Part shown: in pieces, positions 1 to 5,831 of the stretch | How positions within the stretch are numbered: the first letter of the stretch is position 1 | How the letters are laid out: every line of letters starts with the position of its first letter | NCBI GenBank assembly: GCA_030446945.1 | Contig: JAUJMI010000138.1 | Location: 1 to 8,510, forward strand | Direction: 5' to 3' | DNA: 8,510 nucleotides | Source of the DNA: Longimicrobium sp. | GTDB taxonomy: Bacteria > Gemmatimonadota > Gemmatimonadetes > Longimicrobiales > Longimicrobiaceae | The notes under the pieces: generated by a model | Told to the model about the DNA's origin: nothing | The model's input: the letters and a program-made list of their open reading frames with translations, nothing else | Databases searched by the model: none | Position numbers and translations under genes: made by a program

Positions 1-4
1 CTAC

Positions 5-889
5 ATGATCCGCTACGGACCCGCGGGGTGGTCGTACAAGGACTGGGCGGGGATCGTGTACCCGGCCAGGAAGCCGCGCGGCTTCGACGAGCTCCAGTAC
101 ATCGCGGAGTACTTCTCGGCGGTGGAGATCAACTCCACCTTTTACCGCCCGGCCACGGAGAAGACGGCGCGCAGCTGGGTGGCGCGGGTGGAGCACCGGC
201 CGGACTTCCGCTTCGCCGCCAAGCTGTACCAGCGCTTCACGCACCAGCGCAAGAGCGCGTGGACGGCGGACGAGGTGCGCGAGGTGCGCGACGGGATGGA
301 CCCCATCCTGGAATCGGGGCGGATGGGGGCGCTCCTCCTCCAGTTTCCCTGGTCGTTCCGGCGCACGGACGAGAACCGGGAGTGGCTGGACGACGTGGCG
401 ACCACCTTCAGGGACTTTCCGCTGGTGCTGGAGGTGAGGCACGAGAGCTGGAACACGGCGGCGTTCTTCGAGGCGCTGGCGGACCGCGGGATCGGCTTCG
501 TGAACATCGACCAGCCGCTCTTCGGCGACTCCATCGCCCCCAGCGCCCACGCCACCTCGCGCGTGGGGTACGTGCGGGTGCACGGAAGGAACTACCAGGA
601 CTGGTTCCGCGACAGGGCCGAGCCGCACGAACGCTACGACTACCTCTATCCGGCCCGCGAGCTGGAGCCGTGGGCCGGGCGCGTGACCGAGATCGCCGAG
701 CAGTCCGCCGCCGAAGACGTGTACGTGGTCACCAACAACCACTTCCGCGGCAAAGCCGTCACCAACGCGCTGATGCTGCAGTCGATGGTGGAGGGGAAGA
801 AGGTGCCCGCCCCGCCCGGCATCTTCCCCGAGTACGGCGAGGTGCTGGAGCCGTACGCCGAGCCGCACGAGCCGTCCGCGCCCGCGTGA
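5..889 (+). CDS. DUF72 (YecE-like) TIM-barrel protein
   Basis: This 294-residue protein matches the DUF72/YecE family, soluble TIM-barrel proteins of unknown biochemical function. Visible family blocks are the N-terminal GWSYKDW strand (residues 8-14), VEINSTFYR (40-48), FRFAAKL (68-74), GALLLQFP (108-115), VLEVRHESW (141-149), GYVRVHGRN (188-196) and VVTNNHFRGKAVTNAL (241-256). The length is normal for the family and both ends look complete. The tail after about residue 265 is Pro/Glu-rich and probably extends past the barrel. The ATG at 5 fits where family members begin, but only four bases lie upstream, so no ribosome site can be seen and an earlier start cannot be excluded. No signal peptide or membrane segment is visible, so it should be cytoplasmic. 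The next gene lies 95 bases downstream with its own candidate promoter, so co-transcription is not implied. Family assignment is secure; function is unknown. Confidence 0.93.
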   Translation: MIRYGPAGWSYKDWAGIVYPARKPRGFDELQYIAEYFSAVEINSTFYRPATEKTARSWVARVEHRPDFRFAAKLYQRFTHQRKSAWTADEVREVRDGMDPILESGRMGALLLQFPWSFRRTDENREWLDDVATTFRDFPLVLEVRHESWNTAAFFEALADRGIGFVNIDQPLFGDSIAPSAHATSRVGYVRVHGRNYQDWFRDRAEPHERYDYLYPARELEPWAGRVTEIAEQSAAEDVYVVTNNHFRGKAVTNALMLQSMVEGKKVPAPPGIFPEYGEVLEPYAEPHEPSAPA

Positions 890-911
890 CGCGATCCGTT
901 CCCGACGAAGC

Positions 912-941
912 TTGCTGCGCCGCACGGGGATGGGTTAGATT
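912..941 (+). promoter_or_regulatory. Candidate sigma-70-type promoter for the DUF3857 gene
   Basis: TTGCTG (912-917) and TAGATT (936-941) are separated by 18 bases. They match four of six and four of six positions of the TTGACA/TATAAT consensus. They lie in the 95-base gap between the DUF72 stop and the DUF3857 start, about 44 bases before the ATG at 985. The AT-rich TTAGATT stands out in this GC-rich gap. It is a motif match only. Confidence 0.5.
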
Positions 942-984
942 GCGGGGAAGCCACCCCCTCCCCTCCATCGTGACAATCCCGCAC

Positions 985-2958
985 ATGCGTATCCTGTTCG
1001 CCGCCGTCCTGGCGGCTCCGCTCGCCGCGTCCGCCCTCGCGGGGCAGGCGCCGCGCATCACCGAGGAGGGCGACCCCTCGGTACGCAGCGACACCGTGTA
1101 CAAGCTGGCGGTGAAGCCGCAGGACCACCCCGACGAGCCGTCGATCCTCCTGCTGGACGACGGCGTCGTGCGGCTGGAGGCGGACGGCACCGGCGAACGC
1201 ACCTACCGCTACGTGGGCCAGGTGCTGACGCAGGACGGCGTGGAGGGGTGGGGCGAGCGGACCCTCTCGTGGGACGGCACGCGGCAGCGGCTGCGCCTCA
1301 ACTGGGCGCGCGTGGTCGACGCGGCCACCGGCAAGGTGATCAGCGACAAGCCGGTGCACGACCAGGAGAGCCTGGCGCCGGTGTCGATGTCGTCGCCCGT
1401 GTACACGGACCAGAAGCTCCGCCGCCTGTCGCTGGGCGGGGTGGCGCCGGGGACCATCGTGGACCTCAGCTACACGGTGGAGTCGCTGAAGCCGGTGCTG
1501 GAGGGCGACTTCCTGGACAGCTGGAGCGTGCACACGGCGAGCCACACCCGCCGCTCGCGCTACCTGCTGGACCTCCCCGCCTCGCTCACGACGCGGCTGC
1601 TGGAGCGGAACCTGAACTTCCGCCGGCGCGAGCGGGTGGCCGGCGAGCGGCGCGTGTACGAGTGGATCACCAGCGAGGTGCCCAAGGTGGAGGGCGAGCG
1701 CTTCATGGCGGACTCCAACGGTGTCTACATGTCGATTCAGGTGGGCGGCAACGTCGGCTGGCCGGCGATCGCGCGCTGGTACGGCGAGCTCTCCAAGGAC
1801 CGCTACGCCCTGACGCCCGCGCTGGAGGCGAAGCTGGCGGAGGTGGTGAAGGGCTCGCGCACCCGTGAGGACTCGCTCCGCGCGCTGCACCGCTGGATCG
1901 CGCAGGACCTGCGCTACGTGTCGCTGTCGCTGGGGATCGGCGGATACCAGCCGCGCATGCCCGCCTCGGTGCTGGAGACGCAGTACGGCGACTGCAAGGA
2001 CAAGGCGACGCTCTTCGTGGCGCTGGCGCGGCGGATGGGGGTCAACGCGTATCCCGTCCTCCTCTCCTCGGCCGGCGGCGTGGACGAGAAGTTCCCGTCG
2101 GTCAACCAGTTCGACCACATGATCGCGGCGGTCGAGGTGCCGGGGCGGCCGGGGTACACGTACCTCGACCTGACCTCGGCGCTGACGCCGTTCGGCTCCA
2201 TCATCCCGTCGTATCAGGGCGAGTTCGGGCTGGTGGTGCACCCGGACGGGCGCGGCGAGCCGATCCGCTTCCCGCTCGACCCGCCCTCGGCCAACCGCGC
2301 GGAGACGCTGATCGCGGGCGAGCTGGACGCGGAGGGGATCTTCCGCGGCTCGATGACCGCGCGCTCCAGCGGCGCGGTGCAGTACTCGATGCGCAACGCC
2401 TTCTCCAGTCCGCTCTCGGCCAAGGACCGCGAGGAGGTGGGGCGCACGCTGGCGCAGGGGATGTTCGACGGCGCGAAGGCGGACAGCGTGGAGTTCTTTG
2501 ACGGCCGCGACCTGCGCGCCGAGCCGCGCACGCGGGTGTGGGTGAGCGGCGGGCGCGCGGCCTCCGCCTCCGGCGGCACGCTGATCCTGACCCTACCGCT
2601 GGGCAACGGCTCCTCCACCCAGCTGATCTCGGCGCTCGAGGCGGCGCCTTCCCCGCGCCGCTTCCCCATCGACGTGGCCGGGGTGATCGGGCCGGTCGAG
2701 TCGGTGAGCGAGCTTCGCCTGACGCTGCCGGAGGGGTACAAAGCCCGGCTCCCGCAGGGTGTCCGCACCACGAGCGCCTTCGGCACCTACGCCGCCGAGT
2801 TCGCGCAGCAGGGCCGCGAGCTGCGCGTCACCAAGCGCATAGCCGGCACCCGCGGCACCCTGCCGCCGGAGAAGATCGGCGAACTGCTGGCGTGGCTGAA
2901 GGAGATGTCCAAGGACGACGTGCGCTTCCTGGTGCTGGAGGAGGCAGCCGGGGGGTGA
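985..2958 (+). CDS. Exported DUF3857 and transglutaminase-domain protein
   Basis: The product is 657 residues. Residues 1-19 form a signal peptide with a probable cleavage after Ala-Leu-Ala (17-19), so the protein should act outside the cytoplasm. Residues about 55-240 resemble the DUF3857 beta-domain. Residues about 275-400 form a transglutaminase-like (papain-fold) domain with an intact Cys-His-Asp triad: C337 in YGDCKDK, H378 in FDHMI and D395 in TYLDLTS. The C-terminal 250 residues are beta-rich, as is usual in this architecture. Family members are common in Bacteroidetes and related soil bacteria, and their substrates are unknown; peptide crosslinking, cleavage or amide hydrolysis are all possible. 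The ATG at 985 was chosen because it starts directly at the signal peptide. An in-frame GTG at 970 would add five residues. No Shine-Dalgarno sequence precedes either start. The same frame stays open through the DUF72 gene, which is a composition artefact. Confidence 0.9.
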   Translation: MRILFAAVLAAPLAASALAGQAPRITEEGDPSVRSDTVYKLAVKPQDHPDEPSILLLDDGVVRLEADGTGERTYRYVGQVLTQDGVEGWGERTLSWDGTRQRLRLNWARVVDAATGKVISDKPVHDQESLAPVSMSSPVYTDQKLRRLSLGGVAPGTIVDLSYTVESLKPVLEGDFLDSWSVHTASHTRRSRYLLDLPASLTTRLLERNLNFRRRERVAGERRVYEWITSEVPKVEGERFMADSNGVYMSIQVGGNVGWPAIARWYGELSKDRYALTPALEAKLAEVVKGSRTREDSLRALHRWIAQDLRYVSLSLGIGGYQPRMPASVLETQYGDCKDKATLFVALARRMGVNAYPVLLSSAGGVDEKFPSVNQFDHMIAAVEVPGRPGYTYLDLTSALTPFGSIIPSYQGEFGLVVHPDGRGEPIRFPLDPPSANRAETLIAGELDAEGIFRGSMTARSSGAVQYSMRNAFSSPLSAKDREEVGRTLAQGMFDGAKADSVEFFDGRDLRAEPRTRVWVSGGRAASASGGTLILTLPLGNGSSTQLISALEAAPSPRRFPIDVAGVIGPVESVSELRLTLPEGYKARLPQGVRTTSAFGTYAAEFAQQGRELRVTKRIAGTRGTLPPEKIGELLAWLKEMSKDDVRFLVLEEAAGG

Positions 2959-2996
2959 ATCCGGCGGGCGAAACCGCTGGAAACAACCGCGGGAAA

Positions 2997-3049
2997 CCGG
3001 GGGCTGAAGCCCGCGGCTGGACACGGGAAGACGGCTGAAGCCGTCTCGA
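2997..3049 (+). repeat. Two-hairpin intergenic repeat, family B, copy 1
   Basis: Two stem-loops with TGAA loops sit side by side. The first (2997-3016) pairs CCGGGGGC with GCCCGCGG with one mismatch. The second (3029-3046) pairs AGACGGC perfectly with GCCGTCT. A 12-base linker joins them. The unit starts 38 bases after the DUF3857 stop and reads in that gene's sense direction. A second copy, in inverted orientation, occupies 5753-5807; by hand alignment about 50 of 53 positions agree with one 2-base gap. There is no T-run after the hairpins, so it is not a classical intrinsic terminator, but it could terminate transcription or protect the mRNA 3' end. It resembles REP/BIME-type bacterial repeats. 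Confidence 0.8.
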
Positions 3050-3074
3050 GTGCCGTCGGCTGAGGTGCATTCCC

Positions 3075-3098
3075 GGGGCACGGGCGCGATAATGCCCC
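3075..3098. repeat. Short inverted repeat between convergent genes
   Basis: GGGGCA (3075-3080) pairs with TGCCCC (3093-3098) across a 12-base loop. It lies between the 3' ends of the DUF3857 gene and the acyl-CoA dehydrogenase gene. It is followed by a run of ten G at 3110-3119. It may act as a terminator hairpin for either strand, but no T-run follows on either side. Confidence 0.4.
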
Positions 3099-3164
3099 TA
3101 CAGCACGTCGGGGGGGGGGCGGGGCCATTCGGCTTCCGCCTGAGGTGACGAGCGGGGGTGAGGG

Positions 3165-4928
3165 CTACCCGATCAGGTCCCCCGCGACGCTGAGCAGCAG
3201 CGCGTCGCGGCCGTCGGTGAGGGCCTCGCGCGCCGTGCGGAAGCGCAGCCCCGAGCGCTGGCACGCCAGGTCGCACAGGCGCAGGATGCGCGCGACGCCG
3301 TCCGCGTCCAGGGCCTGGCGGGTGCTGGTGAGCGGGGGCGCCTCGTGGGCGCCGGCGTCGTGCGCCTCCAGCAGCGCCTGCGTGCGCGAAAGGACGGCGG
3401 CGCGCACATACAGCTCCAGCGCCATGTCCGCGATGCGCGTCACCACGAACTGGCGGTCCACGATCGCGCGGCCGTGGCGGCGGATCATCCGCTCGGTGGC
3501 CACGCGCAAGTCGCGGGTGTGGTCCACCAGGTAGTCGAAGTGGCGGCGCAGGGAGGGGTGCACTTCGCGCGCGATCTCCGGCTCGCCGCCGCCCAGCGCC
3601 ATCCTCACCCGCTCAGTGGCGAACTCGCTGAGCAGCCCGAACTGCTTCACCGGCTCGCGCAGCGCCTTCCCGATCGCCTTCAGGTACTCCCCCGGCTCCT
3701 GCATCCCGCTCAGCCCCACGAAGAGGCGCAGGATCTCGTTGGTCCCCTCGAAGATGCGGGTGATGCGCGCGTCGCGGTACATGCGCTCGTACGGGTACGG
3801 CTTCACGAAGCCGCGCCCGCCGGTGATCTGCACCAGCTCGTCCACGGCGCGATCCAGGGCGTCGCTGTTCCACACCTTGGCCGCCGCCGATTCCAGCGCG
3901 TAGTCCACGTCGCCGCGGTCGGCGAGGCCGGTGGTGAGATAGGCGACGCTCTCGGCCGTGTAGGCGTCGGCGGCCATGGCGGCCAGCTTCCCCTGGATCA
4001 GCTCGTACTCGGCGATGGCCTTGCCGAACTGCCGCCGCTCCGTGGCGAACTCGGCGGCCATGCGCAGGCACTGCTTGACCCCGCCCGCCGCCCCCGCGCT
4101 CAGCCCCTGGCGGCCGGAGTTGAGGATGCGCATCGCCAGCTTGAAGCCGTCGCCCACCTCGCCCAGCACGTTCTCCACCGGCACGTGCACGTCGCGGAAG
4201 TGGAGCTCGGTCTGATTGGAGCCGCGCGCGCCCATCTTGCGCAGCACCTTGCCTCGCTCGTACCCCGGCATGCCGGGGCGCAGGATGAAGGCGGTCACGC
4301 GGTCCACCGTCTTCCCGTTCCGCTCCACCGCCGTCTGCGCGAAGGCGACGATCACCTCGCTGAACGACCCGTTGCCGATCCAGATCTTGTCCCCGTTCAG
4401 CACCCAATGCTTGCCGTCGCCGGAACGGACTGCGCGGGTGCGGATGCCGTTGGCGTCGCTCCCGGCCTCCGGCTCGGTGAGGGCGAACGACGCGAACCAC
4501 TCCCCGCTTGCCGCCCTGGGAAGGTAGAGGCGCTTCTGCTCCTCGGTCCCCGCCAGCTGGATCCCCTTGATGCCGATGGACAGGTGCACGCCCAGCACGA
4601 TGGCGAGCCCCACGTCGTAGCCGGTGACGAACTCGAAGACGCGGCAGTACGCGCTCTGCGACAGCCCCATTCCCCCGTACTCCGTGGGGAGCGAGATGCC
4701 GAAGAGGCCGATGCGCCTGAGCCCCTCCATGACCTCGGCGGGGATCCGCTCGTTCTCGTCGATCCACTCGCGGTCCAGGTTGGCGTCGAGGTACGCGCGC
4801 AGCTCGTCCAGGAAGGCGGTGACGCGCCGGTCCTCGTCGTCGGTGATGCGGGGGTACGGGAAGAGGATCGAGTCGTCGATGGTCCCGGTGAAGAGCTGCC
4901 GGGTGAACGAGGGCATTGCGTCGGGCAT
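3165..4928 (-). CDS. Acyl-CoA dehydrogenase, VLCAD/ACAD9-like
   Basis: This 587-residue flavoenzyme should catalyse the FAD-dependent alpha-beta dehydrogenation of acyl-CoA in fatty-acid beta-oxidation, passing electrons to an electron-transfer flavoprotein. The three ACAD parts are visible: the helical N-domain (residues about 30-145, with GISLPTEYGGMGLS), the middle beta-domain starting at FALTEPEAGSD (148-158) with WVLNGDKIWIGNG (175-187), and the C-terminal helical domain with TERRQFGKAI (296-305), QITGGRGFV (367-375) and RIFEGTNEILRLF (391-403). E394 in that last motif aligns with the catalytic base of VLCAD and short-chain enzymes. About 180 further residues follow, as in VLCAD/ACAD9, which points to long-chain substrates. 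The start at 4928 is supported by GGAAGGA five bases upstream; an in-frame ATG at 4916 is less well placed. It is divergent from the response regulator. It ends with TAG. The exact chain-length preference cannot be read from sequence. Confidence 0.93.
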   Translation of the reverse strand: MPDAMPSFTRQLFTGTIDDSILFPYPRITDDEDRRVTAFLDELRAYLDANLDREWIDENERIPAEVMEGLRRIGLFGISLPTEYGGMGLSQSAYCRVFEFVTGYDVGLAIVLGVHLSIGIKGIQLAGTEEQKRLYLPRAASGEWFASFALTEPEAGSDANGIRTRAVRSGDGKHWVLNGDKIWIGNGSFSEVIVAFAQTAVERNGKTVDRVTAFILRPGMPGYERGKVLRKMGARGSNQTELHFRDVHVPVENVLGEVGDGFKLAMRILNSGRQGLSAGAAGGVKQCLRMAAEFATERRQFGKAIAEYELIQGKLAAMAADAYTAESVAYLTTGLADRGDVDYALESAAAKVWNSDALDRAVDELVQITGGRGFVKPYPYERMYRDARITRIFEGTNEILRLFVGLSGMQEPGEYLKAIGKALREPVKQFGLLSEFATERVRMALGGGEPEIAREVHPSLRRHFDYLVDHTRDLRVATERMIRRHGRAIVDRQFVVTRIADMALELYVRAAVLSRTQALLEAHDAGAHEAPPLTSTRQALDADGVARILRLCDLACQRSGLRFRTAREALTDGRDALLLSVAGDLIG

Positions 4929-4933
4929 CGGGG

Positions 4934-4940
4934 TCCTTCC
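4934..4940 (-). promoter_or_regulatory. Shine-Dalgarno site of the acyl-CoA dehydrogenase
   Basis: On the minus strand this reads GGAAGGA and ends five bases before the ATG at 4928. It decides that start over the ATG at 4916 and over longer extensions that would run into the response-regulator gene. Confidence 0.75.
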
Positions 4941-5088
4941 GTGCGATGAGTACCAGCCAGGTCGCGTTGAGTGTATCCCGTGCCCCGCCCGGGGGGAAGG
5001 CTTGTTCGGCTCTACGCCCGCTTCTTGCGTAAGCCCGGTCCGCACCCCCGACGACCTGACCCTGCGCGCTCTCCCTCTTCCTACGGCC

Positions 5089-5478
5089 ATGGCATCACCG
5101 ACCATTCTCCTGGTGGAGGACAACCCGGACAACCGCGCCATCTACGGAACGATCCTGCGCCATTTCGGCTACCAGGTGGCGGAGGCGGAGACGGGGGAGG
5201 ACGGCATCCGCGTGGCGCGCGAGATCGGCCCTTCGCTGATCCTGATGGACGTGGCGATGCCGGGGATGGACGGCTGGGAGGCGACCCGTATCCTCAAGGG
5301 CGACCCGGCCACCGCCTCCATCCCCGTGATCGCGCTCACCGCCCACGCCATGTCCGAGGACCGCAAACGCGCCGAAGACGTCGGCTGCGACGGCTACCTG
5401 AGCAAGCCGGTGGAGCCCCGCCGCGTGGTGCAGGAGGTGGAGCGCTTGCTGGCGGCCTCGGCGGCGCCGGGCGAGTAA
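5089..5478 (+). CDS. Single-domain response regulator (CheY/DivK-like receiver)
   Basis: The 129-residue protein is one complete receiver domain with no output domain. The acidic pocket is E10-D11, the phosphoacceptor is D54 in LILMDVAMPGMDG, and the switch residues T84 (ALTAHA) and K106 (LSKPVE) are present. All residues needed for phosphorylation are therefore intact. The ALTAHAM and GCDGYLSKPV wording is typical of DivK-like and hybrid-kinase receivers. Such proteins act by protein-protein contact or as phosphorelay intermediates. No histidine kinase or phosphotransferase is in the window, so its partner is unknown. The ATG at 5089 starts directly at the first beta-strand; the frame is open further upstream but across the divergent intergenic region. 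No Shine-Dalgarno sequence precedes it; the 20 upstream bases are pyrimidine-rich. It is divergently arranged with the acyl-CoA dehydrogenase, 160 bases apart, and a family A repeat begins ten bases after its stop. Confidence 0.92.
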   Translation: MASPTILLVEDNPDNRAIYGTILRHFGYQVAEAETGEDGIRVAREIGPSLILMDVAMPGMDGWEATRILKGDPATASIPVIALTAHAMSEDRKRAEDVGCDGYLSKPVEPRRVVQEVERLLAASAAPGE

Positions 5479-5487
5479 GCTCGCGGC

Positions 5488-5553
5488 AACGAAAGCACAA
5501 AGTCCGCCTGCGCGGACTCGCGCCGACGGACCCCTCGCAGGGTGTGATTCATC
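5488..5553 (+). repeat. 66-base intergenic repeat, family A, copy 1
   Basis: The unit begins AACGAAAGCACAA, contains the hairpin AGTCCGC (5501-5507) - CTGC - GCGGACT (5512-5518), and ends in GTGATTCATC, where GTGAT and ATCAC (5544-5555) can also pair. By hand alignment 56 of 66 positions match the copy at 8327-8392, with no gaps. It starts ten bases after the response-regulator stop, so the first hairpin could act as its terminator, though no T-run follows directly. Confidence 0.75.
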
Positions 5554-5605
5554 ACGCGCGCCTTTTCCCCGATTCAGACCCCCGCTCTACACACCCGGAC
5601 TCGCA

Positions 5606-5627
5606 GGGCAGCCCCACGTGGCTGCCC
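5606..5627. repeat. Perfect 8-base-pair hairpin
   Basis: GGGCAGCC (5606-5613) pairs with GGCTGCCC (5620-5627) around a six-base loop. It lies 128 bases past the response-regulator stop. No T-run follows, so a terminator role is only possible. Confidence 0.55.
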
Positions 5628-5676
5628 GTCGGCGGCATGCGACGTGGCCCGCGGCAGGAGCCCACGCAGGAGCGCC

Positions 5677-5706
5677 GTTCCAGGAGCGACTAAAGGCCGC
5701 TGGAAC
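5677..5706. repeat. Inverted repeat GTTCCAG / CTGGAAC
   Basis: GTTCCAG (5677-5683) and CTGGAAC (5700-5706) form a perfect seven-base inverted repeat around a 16-base loop. It directly precedes the isolated family A hairpin core at 5714-5731. Function unknown. Confidence 0.4.
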
Positions 5707-5713
5707 CACACGA

Positions 5714-5731
5714 AGTCCGCCTCCGCGGACT
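5714..5731. repeat. Isolated hairpin core of repeat family A
   Basis: AGTCCGC - CTCC - GCGGACT repeats the hairpin at 5501-5518 with a single loop change, but the flanks differ from the two long copies. A run of five T lies 17 bases after the stem on the plus strand, too far for a standard intrinsic terminator. Confidence 0.6.
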
Positions 5732-5752
5732 CGGGGTCCAATCCCGCGTTTT

Positions 5753-5807
5753 TCGAGCCGGCTTCAGCCGCCTTCCCGTAGTTCCAGCCGGGGGCTTCAG
5801 CCCCCGG
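5753..5807 (-). repeat. Two-hairpin intergenic repeat, family B, copy 2
   Basis: On the minus strand this is nearly the same sequence as 2997-3049. The first hairpin extends to a perfect stem (5787-5808, GCCGGGGGC with GCCCCCGGC, loop TGAA on the minus strand). The second (5759-5770) keeps only CGGC/GCCG around TGAA. The unit starts about 24 bases after the PQQ dehydrogenase stop and reads in that gene's sense direction, as copy 1 does for the DUF3857 gene. Either a shared 3'-end function or insertion preference would explain this. Confidence 0.8.
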
Positions 5808-5831
5808 CGACCCGGCACAATCCCACCCCCC

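Larger units (their letters stand above)
5479..5831. other. Gene-free convergent region filled with hairpin repeats
   Basis: These 353 bases separate the response regulator from the convergent PQQ dehydrogenase. I find no credible gene: the frames that cross it have no recognisable product. It contains, in order, family A repeat copy 1, a GGGCAGCC hairpin, a GTTCCAG inverted repeat, an isolated family A hairpin core, a run of five T at 5749-5753, and family B copy 2. It therefore looks like an accumulation site for small structured repeats that may also terminate both genes. Confidence 0.7.

Noticed and set aside
28..984. Upstream extension of the DUF3857 reading frame through the whole DUF72 gene
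   Set aside because: The translation is Arg/Gly/Ala-rich noise in a shifted frame of DUF72, and the real protein begins with a signal peptide at 985.
646..2241. 531-codon minus-strand open frame opposite DUF72 and DUF3857
   Set aside because: Arg/His/Val-rich composition with no motif; it is an antisense shadow of GC-rich coding DNA.
3110..3119. Run of ten G
   Set aside because: Could be a G-quadruplex part or a sequencing slip, but with only one long run I see no supported function.
3345..4949. 534-codon plus-strand open frame opposite the acyl-CoA dehydrogenase
   Set aside because: No recognisable domain, and the opposite strand encodes a full, well-conserved enzyme.
4970..4998. Possible minus-strand promoter TTCCCC - 17 - TACACT for the acyl-CoA dehydrogenase
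   Set aside because: The -10 is acceptable but the -35 is weak; not strong enough to annotate.
5002..5030. Possible promoter TTGTTC - 17 - TTGCGT before the response regulator
   Set aside because: The -10 hexamer is a poor match, so I do not list it as a feature.
4624..5088. N-terminal extension of the response regulator
   Set aside because: It would run antisense into the acyl-CoA dehydrogenase and adds no recognisable domain; the receiver fold begins at the ATG at 5089.
5479..5831. CRISPR array or tandem repeat
   Set aside because: The repeats are unequal, of different families and not regularly spaced.
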